The position numbers and the translations under genes are program-made. DNA of 64,000 bases from Clytia hemisphaerica. Taxonomy: Eukaryota > Cnidaria > Hydrozoa > Leptothecata > Clytiidae. This document shows positions 25,722 through 36,064 of the stretch, one piece after another (within the stretch, counting starts at the first letter, position 1; the number at the start of each line of letters is the position of its first letter). The notes under the pieces were generated by a model. The model did not search any database and was not told where the DNA came from. It saw nothing but the letters and a program-made list of their open reading frames with translations. The stretch spans positions 78,006 to 142,005 of the forward strand of contig CACVBU010000980.1 of NCBI GenBank assembly GCA_902728285.1, given 5' to 3'.

Positions 25722-26628
25722 TAGTGGGGGCCACTATGTCGCGAAAAAGCTTCTCGTGTGCAGCAGCTTGTGCAAAGGGATTTTATGATTGAATACAACC
25801 TCGTCCCCGTGTATCCCAGGCTTTATTTACGCTACTGATTGACGCCAGAGAATACCCTGGTGCTGGTGTTGGCTGATGCTAGTTCCCCCTCTGAGAGGGG
25901 GAACTTCTCAAAACAATACGTCATAAAAAAATCTGACGTTACAAAGTTACACTACAATGCAATGGTTTCAAATTCAGGAACAAATGAAATCTGACGTTTT
26001 GTTTCTGAATTACGTAATCTTACGCGTTCGAAAACCAGCAAATTCCAGGGTGTTATCTAGCGCTATCAGTAAGCATCAAAAAGCTAATAATACGCAGGGA
26101 ACGAGGTTGGATTGAATATCGTTCCTTGAATGTAGAAGATCAAAATTTGAGAGGTGGGGCCGGGTGGGACCACCCGCTGCCATGGAAACTAACGTCATTG
26201 GTTACTATGGCAACCAAAGTAGAAAGTCGTCAAAATTGAAAAAAAAAAATTTCCATTCGAAAGAGCATGAAAAACTGATAAAGAAAAAGATCACAACCTA
26301 TATCTGAAAATGAACATATCATGAGATATTAAGGAAATAAGGCAAAATGACATCATGAAACGATGACGCCATCGAAAAATAAAGATTTGTCAAAATTCAA
26401 ATTTTTCTTTTTTTGGAAAGAATACCTTCCAGTGTTGAACATAAAATATTATTACGAAAAAGTCAGAAAATCCCTTTTAAGAAGTGTATTAGCCAAAATT
26501 GATATTTTTAAATTTTGCCTGTAATAATGTGCTGACTGGGCGTACTCCCAAGCTCCAACCTTCGACAGGCAAAAGTTGAAAATATCAACAAGCTGCTGCA
26601 CACGGGAAGACATAGTGGCCTCTACTAT
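25722..26628. mobile_element. About 0.9-kb TIR element
   Basis: The left end (tagtgggggccactatgtc ... gtgtgcagcagcttg) is mirrored by caagctgctgcacac ... acatagtggcctctacta at the right. The middle contains a piece at about 25795-26115 (cctcgtccccgtgtatcc, gcgctatcagtaagcatc) related to the duplicated segments at 45070-45420 and 48990-49090. No transposase is recognisable. Confidence 0.65.
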
Positions 26629-27469
26629 TATTCATAAATGAAATAATCATATTAAACAACTGGGGAATACAAGGGTTGAAGAATGTCTTTAACAGAGAAT
26701 AAAGTTACCCTTACAGAGACAAGGCGAAAAAGTGACTCTTAGAGCACATTTTCAAAAAATGTTCTAACCTTCTAGAGATTTTTTTGACTTTTCAAGTTTC
26801 GTACCTTAAATAATTCCGAGACTTGGGAAGGTCAAAAACAGAACCTTAGCATCAGCATATACCTGGTATATACCTATTTATGCCTAAGTACCCCCCCCCA
26901 CACCTTCACCATTAAAAGAATGCAATAAATAGAACGGGGCTAGAGCTATATTGTCACCCAAATGTGAACTGTCCCAGTTTAGCCAAGTTACATTTCAATA
27001 TCATACCAATATCTTTGACTATTTACAAAAATATTAAAATGTTTACACCTTGTAGATAAATCAAAAGTAACTGTTTCAAGGCTCGAAAAGCACAAATTTG
27101 GAAAATTACATAAATATTTTAAATTTGATGGAAATTAATTTAAATTTTTAAGGCCAATTTTTTTTCTGCAAAAATGTTTTACCTTAAAGCTACTGCTACT
27201 TTGTTACTGTTGTCACTTGCCTTGCATCCATATCATTGAGACGTGGAGTTACATATTTTTGAGAATTTATTGATTGACTAGTAGGAAATCGATTTTGGAG
27301 CAGGTCGATCAAATTTGATTGACTTCCATTTCTTTTTTTTGATGAATAACCAATCAATTTGTTCCAATATTTGATAGGTAATGAAGCCCATTAAAAATTT
27401 TTGAGTATTGATCATTAATTGGATTTGAATGGTAGCATAAAATCATCGAATACCTATCAATTACTGTAC

Positions 27470-27686
27470 GTTGGTCTAATGTCAACATCCCCCTTCTAAT
27501 TTCAACATCCTTCTTTAAAGATAGGAATAATTGGAAGGTCAGAATCGCTGATGGAAACTATTTTTCTTTGCTTAGCGATCAGAGAAGAAAAAACCTTTTG
27601 TCTATAAGTGATCCCAACCTTCCTATTATTCCTATCTCTAAAGAAGGGTGTCAGAATTAGAAGAGGGATGTCGACACTAGACCAAC
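27470..27686. mobile_element. Palindromic MITE, about 217 bp
   Basis: gttggtctaatgtcaacatc at the left is mirrored by gatgtcgacactagaccaac at the right. Inner arms also pair (agataggaataattggaagg with ccttcctattattcctatct). Spurious open frames arise on both strands. Confidence 0.7.
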
Positions 27687-28036
27687 TTACGGTACCAGAA
27701 CCCATCGATATCCAGTCAATTGATTTGTTATCGATGTGTCATCGATAGAAAATAAATCAATTGTTTTGGGTGGGAGTCTGACACTGTATAAAAAAGTTTG
27801 TCTTTGAGTTATATATCTGATCAATCAAAACCCAAATCCATTGTATATACAGTATTCAATCAAAGTTGATACAAATTTTACAGTAAGATTTTGATATAGA
27901 CTTCAACAACAGTCTTGCCGTTTTCCCTCGCATCCATTTGGGTTGACCGGGTGAAGGCTCGTACACTTTCCAAGTGAACCGCTGTGAGTGGGAATCCTAA
28001 ACTTTGACGCCTGCGTAGCAATCGGTTGGCAAATGA

Positions 28037-28535
28037 TATCATACTCCAGGATGCATCGTCTCTTATTTCCCCCCTATTTTCTACTTTCATATCTTCTATC
28101 CTGATTTTCTATCTTTCTCAAGTGTTTCTAACTGTTTTCTAAGTATTTTTCTGAAATTTGCCCGTACCGTTGAAACAGATTTCCCACCCCGGCTCGAACC
28201 ACAAAATGCAAGCAACCTTGGTTTGCAATCCCAATGCTTAACCGCTTGCGCCAACGAGACTCGGCAGAAAGCTGTCATTTACAAATACTTATAGCGTGCA
28301 ATTTACAGACCATAATAAAGAAAGCTCCCAACCCTACCGGTGCCCCTACAAGGATCCCTACGGCGCTACGGGATCCAAAGTTAAATCTTAGGGTACAAAT
28401 GCCCCTAAGAAGGCCTTCTGCCTTATATTGTGACTCTCGAGCTCCAACCCTAACCCTAACTGATAATAACCGAACCCTCGTCTAGCGTCCGCGGATTGGA
28501 AAATTTCACTTGCATCCTGGAGTATGATATCGTTT
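28037..28535. repeat. Inverted repeat around the tRNA-like segment
   Basis: gatatcatactccaggatgc at 28037 recurs inverted as gcatcctggagtatgatatc at about 28513-28532, both followed by ggcaaac/gtttgcc. The interval includes the tRNA-like segment and a small patch ccctaaccctaac near 28445. Confidence 0.55.
28181..28260 (-). repeat. tRNA-like SINE head or tRNA pseudogene
   Basis: On the minus strand the stretch has a pol III A-box-like TGGCGCAAGCGGTTAAGC, an anticodon-arm-like TTGGGATTGCAAACCAA (loop ATTGCAA, TGC in the anticodon place) and a B-box GGTTCGAGCC, in the right order and spacing for a tRNA with an enlarged variable region. The 5' acceptor side (gtctcgt) has no complementary 3' side and the T stem is poor, so it is not a functional tRNA. 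A tRNA-derived SINE is the best reading; a Leu/Ala-type pseudogene is the alternative. Confidence 0.5.
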
Positions 28536-29034
28536 GCCAACCGTAGCAATCAAGGTAACTTTTTCCAATCGACGACTAATCGATAAATAATCAATGGATT
28601 GGATATCATTTGATTTCAATAATTGATACATGATAGACAGAATCGATAATCAATATTTTACGGGAAGCTCGATTGCCTATCAATTGTATTTTGTGATCCA
28701 TTTTCCATCGATTTATTCTTAAGATGTTCGATTGATCACAATTGATTGTAAAAACTAATCTATTATCAGTTAGAATAGTCTCGATTATCGAAATCAATCT
28801 AAATCCAATCAATTGGTTGGTTATCAATTAGTCATCGGTTGATATTGAGCCTGGAGAACGACAAGTATTAACACATCGCACCTACCTAGCTAGCAAAAGG
28901 TATATAACTTCTCTATCACTTATAGATTGACACCCCCTGCCAGCCTGCTATAAATTCTTCTGTGGAATACTTAGTAAATGATAATCTGTCTTACAGCACA
29001 ACTTAATCAAATATCAACAAATAATAGTCGCGCG

Positions 29035-29755
29035 GCTGAGGTCGAAAAAAGTGGCTAGAAAATGATTTTCGTGATACACCTCTTAGATTCCACTTTTTTC
29101 GATGGAAACTCTCGAATTAGTATATGTAGATTCCAAAATCAAAAAGTTTCCACGATATTATCGTGCAAGTAACGAGTAAATGGCGATTTTTTGCGTTTCC
29201 AGGCAAAATTGCAAGGCCTGGAAATTCATGATTTTGGGGGGGTCTTCAAATTAAAAAAAGACCTATATCACATGATAGAGCTTTTCAAACTGAGCAAAAA
29301 AGTATATTACACCAAAGTCCCAACTTCTCTAGATCAAAAGTTATGGGCCTATTTGTGGTAAAAAACTGATGGAAAACAGGGAATTTCCCCACAATCTGCA
29401 TTAATTTATGCAAAATTAAACACCTTTTTGACCACAAATAGGCCCATAACTTTTGATCTAGAGAAGTTGGGACTTTGGTGTAATATACTTTTTTGCTCAG
29501 TTTGAAAAGCTCTATCATGTGATATAGGTCTTTTTTTAATTTGAAGACCCCCCCAAAATCATGAATTTCCAGGCCTTGCAATTTTGCCTGGAAACGCAAA
29601 AAATCGCCAATTACTCGTTACTTGCACGATAATATCGTGGAAACTTTTTGATTTTGTAATCTACACATACTAATTCGCGAGTTTCCGTTGTTTTTTTTGG
29701 AATCTAAAAGATGTATCACGAAATGAAACGTTTTTCGACCTCAGCCGCGCGACTA
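29035..29755. mobile_element. 721-bp near-perfect palindrome (foldback element)
   Basis: Arms of about 330 bases (29035-29361 and 29422-29755) mirror each other almost base for base, around a spacer of about 60 bases. The outer ends are TAGTCGCGCGGCTGAGGTCG and its complement. Only scattered differences are visible, for example cgaattagtatatg against catactaattcgcg. TA next to the ends suggests a TA duplication. There is no coding sequence; the open frame here is a by-product. Confidence 0.85.
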
Positions 29756-30707
29756 TAATTCTAATTGTAAAAACGAAGATCATACCTGTCTGTGTTGTCT
29801 GTATTATTGTTGTTGTGTGTAGTGATATGTTCAAGAGCAAATCTAATTGTAAGATTCCTATCACTCTATTGGTGCATTACTATCTACACAAAAATAAAAT
29901 ACTATGCTGTTGTAAAGAAATATAAACCTCTTTAAGTACTCTAAAAACATCAAAAATATGATAAAAATACAAAAATCCAGAGCAAGTCTGACAGCATGAT
30001 CGAATCCGCCATTTAAAAAAACTAGCTATGTTTACGAATGCTTGGTTCCACCTACCTAAGCACTTGCGGACTGGAATCATTAAATTTTATTTTAGCGAGT
30101 GAGTTCATATTTTAGAATCTTCGAGAATGTTCTAGAAGTTTCAACTACTTTCGTTTTCTAATTTTTTTTCCGATGACACCGCCGCGAAAGGCTATCGTAA
30201 TACTTTCGCTATGCGAAATTAATAATAATACGGGATTTAGTTTGTATAAACGACTGGAAGAATCCGGTGTTCCAGCCTTATAGATACCGGGCCTAGCTAC
30301 GCAGAAACTTGCGTAGCGAGAAAACAGTTTATTAAGCAACAACAAACTCTCAAAATAAAATCAACACAAATGAAACATTTTTAACACACAAATCCACACA
30401 CATTTCATTTTCAAGAATTTTTTTTGAGCGGGAAAAAATTTTAATTGCGATATTGACACTTATTTTTTGTTTGGAGTTAGTGCACAAAGGTTCCTAGACG
30501 ACTAAAATTTACTTTTTTGCTTTATTTCTAATATGTCTGAATTAGTCGTCTAGCTTGCTAGACTAAGTAAGAGCCAATATAAATTCATCCAACGATCGCG
30601 TGCTCTCTCTCTCTTTAGGATATACATTTTAAAATTTCATTAAAAGGATCTTCCCTGCCACTAACCAGACTATATTAATTATGATCTCTTTTTTGACATT
30701 TTGACAT

Positions 30708-30932
30708 ACACGTTTTTTATAAGAACGTCCAAAATATTTGAAGCATTCAGATGGTTTGAGTCTTCATCCTAAAAATGTTCTTATGATGTTCTTTTAGTAT
30801 TTTTGTGTAACTCCGTAAGAAATTGGGTATTTTAGACTCTTTTTAACATTAAATTGTTCCTAACTTTTTCTTAACATTTTGGACATTGAAGCCTTGATAT
30901 TCTTATATAGTTTGTTCGTATAAATCACGTGT
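30708..30932 (+). mobile_element. CACG-ended MITE copy
   Basis: Member of a family with ends CACGTTTTTTATAAGAACA and its inverse, apparently flanked by TA. The interior has GTTCTTAACTTTTTGAGTTT-type words and TTATATAGTTTGTTC near the right end. The right end here is taaatcacgtg. Intact members run about 225-290 bases. No open reading frame. Confidence 0.7.
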
Positions 30933-31172
30933 AAAGGTACTATATATCCAAAAAGAAAAAGAACATCTTTTCCATATAAGGGCATTATAACAGATTAGAC
31001 GACGGACTCTCCCCCCGGGTAAATAAGTCTTCTAAAAACAGCTACTCTTTCAATATAAGGCATGATGAGAAAATGCTTTTGATGCGATTACCCGTCTTTT
31101 TGTATTGCGGAGGTATTCTATTATGAAAGCTGGTGTAAAGATTTTTTTAAATGAAAAACTGGATTAACATAA

Positions 31173-32497
31173 ACGTATTACGGTGGTTTGTTAGTGCCAT
31201 GTACAAAACAGATATAATTTGATAACTAGGCCCAAAACCCAATATATTGTGACTTAGCGTGCTAACTCGACTTACTGTTCTAACTCGACTTAGCGTGCAA
31301 ACTCTACTTAGCGTGCTAACTTGACTTAGCGCCCTTACTCTACTTAGCGTGCTAACTTGACTTACTAGGGAGACGACAAAAGTTTGACCCCTAAAATGGA
31401 CCACCAAATGGAACCCCTCGAAATTGAGAAATGCGGCTGTTTTTGGCTGTAAAACTCTGATTCAATGATCGATCTGGTGATGGTGACGAAGGCTCTGGTG
31501 ATTTTGGTGGTGGTATGATTGTTCTGGTGATTAGTTAGTTATGATGGATCTGGTAAATCTGATTATAGTGATGATGGATCTGGTGGTGGCGATGATTTTT
31601 CTGGTGGCTATGATGATGACTCTGGTGATTCTGATGGTGGTTCTGAAAATGGAATCAATTTTGTTGATGAATCTGATGTTGGAATCGATACTGACAAATT
31701 TGATGGCGAATCATTGGTGCTGGTGAATCTGACGATTGAATTAATGATGCTTATTGATATGAATGTGATGATGGGAGCAATGGTGCTGGAATGTGATTGG
31801 AATGATTCACCATCAGATTCATCAACACTGTTGATACCACCAACAGATTCAGCAGTACAATTTATTCCATCATCCATTGGTTTCAGCATTAGAATCGCTA
31901 GCACCATTGAATCCAACATTAGATTCATTCAGCACCTTTGCTTTAACTTCAAGATCACCAGTACCATTGATTCTAGCATTAGATTCATCAACACCATTAT
32001 TTCAAGGGTTCACCATCAGCACCATTAATTCCAGCGTCAAACTCACCAGCACCATTAATTCTATTATCAAATTTACCGGCACCATTAACTCCACCATCAA
32101 GAGTTCAAGTTACCGGCACCATAACTCCACCATCAAGAAGCACTAGCTCCTCATCATCATCAAACCACCAGAAGACCCCAATCCATCATGAATCAGGGTT
32201 TACAGCCAGAAACAGCCCGTATTTGAATCCATTTTGGGATGTATTTCAGGGGTCATTTGGGGGTCTCCAAACTTTGCCGTCTCCCCGGTAAGTCGAGTTA
32301 GTACACTAAGTCGAGTTAGTGCGCTAAGTCGAGTTAGTGCGCTAAGTCGAGTTAGCACGCTAAATCGAGTTAGCACGCTGAGTCGAGTTAGAACAGTAAG
32401 TCAAGTTAGCACGCTAAGTCATTATATATTGGGTTTTGGACCCAGTTAGTTAGCAAATTATATCTGTTTTGTACATGGCACTAACAAACCACCGTAT
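31173..32497. mobile_element. 1.3-kb foldback element with 18-bp repeats and Asp/Gly-rich centre
   Basis: Outer arms are inverted copies (ggtttgttagtgccatgtac ... ccaatata at the left, the reverse at 32420-32490). Next inside, both arms carry an 18-bp array: gacttagcgtgctaactc about 7 units at 31254-31375, and its inverse about 8 units at 32285-32418. The centre (31450-32150) is a degenerate repeat that reads on the + strand as DGSG, SDGGSENGIN and on the minus strand of the right half as GINGAGEFDA-like units, with stops in between. No intact gene. Confidence 0.75.
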
Positions 32498-32499
32498 GA

Positions 32500-34265
32500 A
32501 CGTCATATGGCCTCAATGTGACCTGATACAAATATTGTTTTCCAAAGAGAGAGGAACATTAGTGCTGACGGCAGATTCGTCAGAGTCGTTTAATTGTCGT
32601 ACATAGGCTTTTACTCTATACTTTAAAAAAAAAACTGGATTAGCATAAACTCAATATGGGTTTCTCTGACCTAAATAATATTTTTGACCCAGAGAGAGAA
32701 ATTGTGGTATGCGACTAGAGCGCAGAGTCACAGAGTAGATTAACGTCCGTATCAGGAAAAATATGCCGCCGTTTTTTTTATATCCATACAAAAGGGTGTG
32801 ACGAAAACTTTAAGAACCAAGGTGAAGAATTTCAAGGGGTTCTAAAACAGTTTTTTTTTAAGAGTGTAAAAAAGTATATTCAGGGTATAGTGGTATTGTT
32901 AGACGATTTTAGTTCCACTGACTTTAAGGTATGAAAGAATTTTCCAGGGTTTGCAAAAATCGCTTTTAACTTTAAACATTTCGGCATTTTTCGTAAAAGG
33001 TTCTCCAGCCCTGTATTGAATTTATGAAGTTTGTTTCTTAAAATAGTTCATTCTAGTGAAAGGTTTTCTTAGTTGTGCATGTTCGATAGGAGTGACTGGA
33101 ATAATACCTATCGTAATAGCTTAGATTTGAACCACTGGAAAAATAAAAATCTTTGTAAATTTTTAGTTTGAATAGTAATTCATAACGCAGAATACATTTG
33201 TAGTTTAGCAATGTCATAAAGTCCGCATCGAAAAGTAGTCAGTTTCAATTCTCACGACGCATCGACGTCGTTTTCGGAAGCATTCGTCAACTGCCTGCAT
33301 TTTTCCGATAGTGGTTATTTTTATTCGAAGCGTTAAAAATTCGCTTTTTTATTTCGGTCTTCTTTCTCGTGTCGCTAGTTCTCCCAATGTGTTTCACCCC
33401 AAGGGCCTGAACGAAAACCTTTAACCCGTCTCAGGCAAAGAGAAATTAAAGTTTTGTTTAAGCCTTCTCCGGTAGGAACGCGCTTAATCATAACAGTTGT
33501 TTTAGTGATTTCCTGTGTTTAAACTCATTTTTTGAAATTCAGCATCTAATTTTGTTTGTTCAATCCCCTTTTGTGACAAAAAAACTACGGGGTCGGGGGC
33601 GTTCTATGCGGAAAAGGTAACCCTAGTCCTTTTTAAACTCGATGGTTTCTCCCAACTAATATGCTTCATATAATTACCATTCTTTTTCAAAAATTTAATT
33701 TTATTATTCATTACCACGAAGTTAAGTTGTTGTTAAAGAGCGTTTGAGGTTTTAACCAATTACTTTAATCAGTACTTTCTATTCAGTTCCGTTCTTTTGT
33801 TCTTATTTTTGATTTTTTCGTTCATTGTTTCTCATAACGTTTCTTATAAACAAGAGTGTAACTTTATTGTCTTGATTAGTTTGTCGTAAAAGCGTTATTG
33901 CGCCTTTCTGTTTAACGCCCTCTTGTGGCTTTCGGAATTTGAAAATTGACCGGAAAATTGTATGAGTGGGTTGCTTGGCTTGATGGGTACGCGGCCGGAT
34001 TCGCCAATCAAAAAACATTGCTTCGATTATCAGAAAAGAAAAATACTTATGGAATAGCTATGTTAATTACAATTTAATTGTATGTAATAGAGTGCTCTTT
34101 TGTTGTTGTTGAATACCATTAAATTGCAATTGTTATATTATTGGTGAATTTTGACAGTTTTTTTATGTGATGAGATAAAAGTTAATAGAGTTGTACGTGC
34201 ATTGAGAAACGTTCTATTTTGAATTTGAGAATGTGATCGATTTTACTTTGTGTTTGTAGACCCTT
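32500..34265. other. Gene-free stretch
   Basis: No exon or clear repeat recognised apart from actggattagcataaact at 32634, a direct relative of 31158-31175. There are AT-rich patches and several T runs. Confidence 0.45.
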
Positions 34266-34270
34266 ACCTA

Positions 34271-34533
34271 TACCGTCGTTTTGTATATGTTTCTCACTTC
34301 TACCTTAAGATTCTTGTCACTTTACAAGCGGGAAAAGAACTTCGGGTGGTTGAGAAATAAGCTTCGGAAAGTTAGGCAGTTTCGTGAGTAGACACAAGAT
34401 TTTCTCTACCTTTAGAAACAAACCCTTTTCATGGGAATGCTGGTATCCCGGAAAAGATAGCGGAAAGATTCCGGAAAAGTGACAAGAATCTTAGTGTGGA
34501 AATGGGAAACTTATACATAACGACGCTGTACCT
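34271..34533. mobile_element. Palindromic MITE, copy 1 (second copy 52470-52715)
   Basis: ccgtcgttttgtatatgttt and ttaagattcttgtcactt at the left are mirrored at the right by aagtgacaagaatcttag and cttatacataacgacg. The same structure occurs at 52470-52715 with gcactaagattcttgtcact and aaacgacgg. Confidence 0.7.
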
Positions 34534-34640
34534 GTAGGCTTAAATGCTTGTCTGAGTCAACGCTTTTGTATTTGTATCAGATTTTAAAAATATCTCATTT
34601 TCACTTTTTAAGAAGAATTTTTTTACTGAACTGTATGAAA

Positions 34641-34673
34641 GCACGATTACGGATACAAGATCCGTAATCGTGC
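34641..34673. repeat. Perfect 14-bp hairpin
   Basis: GCACGATTACGGAT, a 5-base loop ACAAG, then ATCCGTAATCGTGC. No T run typical of a terminator follows, and this is a eukaryotic intergenic site. Confidence 0.6.
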
Positions 34674-34782
34674 TCTCTTACACAAATTTGTCGACACCCC
34701 TGAGAACGCTACATACTGAATTTTATGTACTTTATTGAAAACGGTTGGACCTTTTATAGAAAGGGACAAGGTTCGGTTGGGT

Positions 34783-35017
34783 TAGCACACGTTTTTTTTT
34801 ATCCAAAAATTTTGAAGTCTTCGGATGTTATTAACTTTTTGAGTTTAAGCTTAAAAATGTTCTAATTTTCGCCATTTTGTGAGTTTTTTTGTGTGTCATT
34901 TCTTAAGAAATCGATACTTCAGGGCTCGCAAAGACTGACAATGCTCTTAACTTGTTCTTAATTTTCTGGTCATCGAAGCCTTATGTTCTTGTAAAGTCTG
35001 TTCTTTTAAAAAACGAG
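34783..35017 (+). mobile_element. CACG-ended MITE, diverged copy
   Basis: cacacgtttttttttatcc at the left, gtcttcggatgttatt and gttcttaacttgttcttaat inside, cttttaaaaaacgagg at the right. Same family as 30708-30932. Confidence 0.6.
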
Positions 35018-35057
35018 GTAGATTAATATTATTGAAATTGCTGCTGACACTCTTGAA

Positions 35058-35260
35058 TACACCTTTTCGACCGTAGTCGTGCGGTCAGGCGCGTGCCACT
35101 TAATTATTCAATGATCCCCCTAAACTCGATCCAATCCTTTTTTTTGACGCATTTTTTTATTGTCTATAGGTGCGAAAAAAGGACTGGAACGGTTTTAGTG
35201 GGATAAAGGGAGAAAAAAATGCGCTCGCGGCAATTGGCGGCTACGGTCGAAAAGGCGTAT
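35058..35260. mobile_element. TIR element with ACACCTTTTCGACCGTAG ends
   Basis: acaccttttcgaccgtag at 35060 is mirrored by ctacggtcgaaaaggcgt at the right. A second, diverged copy starts at 39728 (acacctttttgaccgtagtc, aggcgcgtgccactt) and a fragment of the left end lies at 40026. Confidence 0.65.
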
Positions 35261-35558
35261 TTGATCATTCCAACAAAAATCAAAAGCAAAAGTAAAAAAT
35301 GATAATTACATAAAGTAATTAAAAATAATTTCAAAAATACTTTGCTCTGACGTCTTCATCTGATTATCAAATCGTTTCAACACAATTTCTCAAGAAATAA
35401 AATGACGGTCTTCTTTTCATTCTTTTTCATGAACAATTATTTGCTTCCTTAATTACTTAGCAACTGGGCCTTAGCAACAAAGTATTTTGCATGAGAGCAT
35501 GATATTGATCATGAAAAAGTATATCCTAGTTTTTCCTCATTCTTGTTTTGTTCGTGAC

Positions 35559-35761
35559 TACACGTTTTTCTTTTAAAAGAACAAACTATATAAGAACAAG
35601 GCTTCGATGGCCAAAATGTTAAGAACAAGTTAAGAACATTTCAAGGCTTTGTGGACTCAGAAACACTCTATTTCTAGCAAAATGGTCAAAAATAAGAACA
35701 AATAAGAACATGTTTAAGAACATTTTAGGAAAACATACATTTTAAAAACTCAAAAAGTTAA
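35559..35761 (-). mobile_element. CACG-ended MITE, reverse and truncated copy
   Basis: tacacgtttttcttttaaaa then gaacaaactatataagaac, reading into the family consensus in reverse orientation and stopping near aaactcaaaaagttaag without the second TIR. Confidence 0.6.
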
Positions 35762-36007
35762 GTTCAATCAGAATTCTAACTTGCAACCAGTTTTCGTTTT
35801 CAATAATTATGATAGCTAAATATAAGGTGTTCTCAATATGGCCAGAACTCCCATTACCAAAAGTCCGATTTTCTTTTTTTAGATAAAACTCACTTTAAGA
35901 ACCTAGTTTCTTTTCTTTGCAAATTTTAGGAGCGGGTTTTTAATCAGTTCCAAAATTAAAAGAAAAAATTGAAAAAATTGGTTAACATTTTAAACGAGTG
36001 CGTGAAT

Positions 36008-36062
36008 TGGGCCCCCTATTTTTAGTGTGAATTCCCCCTATTTTTAGCGTGAATTCCCCAGA
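36008..36062 (+). repeat. Short tandem repeat, 2 copies
   Basis: cccctatttttagtgtgaat and cccctatttttagcgtgaat follow one another directly. Confidence 0.6.
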
Positions 36063-36064
36063 GG

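Larger units (their letters stand above)
27250..28860. repeat. Region dense in ATTGAT/ATCGAT words
   Basis: 27250-27465, 27690-27880 and 28560-28860 are crowded with ATTGAT, ATCGAT, AATCAAT and their complements. The MITE at 27470-27686 and a tRNA-like segment interrupt them. It reads as degenerate low-complexity DNA with no fixed period visible by eye. Confidence 0.5.
25634..30565. mobile_element. 9-bp-TSD element split by about 4.5 kb of inserted DNA
   Basis: The left end (TAGACTGGAGTCGTTTATAA, to about 25682) and the right part (about 30224-30565, ending CTAGACTA) of the family found intact at 58388-58778 are 4.5 kb apart. Both outer borders carry the same direct repeat agtaagagc (25625-25633 and 30566-30574). 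This indicates one insertion later broken by foreign DNA from about 25683 to 30223, which itself holds several palindromic elements. Confidence 0.7.

Noticed and set aside
27878..28278. Two adjacent minus-strand open frames as a small gene
   Set aside because: They overlap the tRNA-like segment and an inverted repeat, and show no domain or splice signal pattern.
28441..28460. Telomere-like ccctaaccctaac
   Set aside because: Only two units; too short to call an interstitial telomere.
29285..29599. 104-codon minus-strand open frame
   Set aside because: It spans the centre of the 721-bp palindrome; the reading is a by-product of the mirrored arms.
31541..32146. Overlapping Leu/Met- and Thr/Ser-rich open frames on both strands
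   Set aside because: They arise from the repetitive centre of a foldback element and overlap in several frames; none is intact or protein-like.
32285..32418. Direct repeats with regular spacing, CRISPR-like at first sight
   Set aside because: The 18-bp units are contiguous without unique spacers, are mirrored at 31254-31375, and the genome is eukaryotic.
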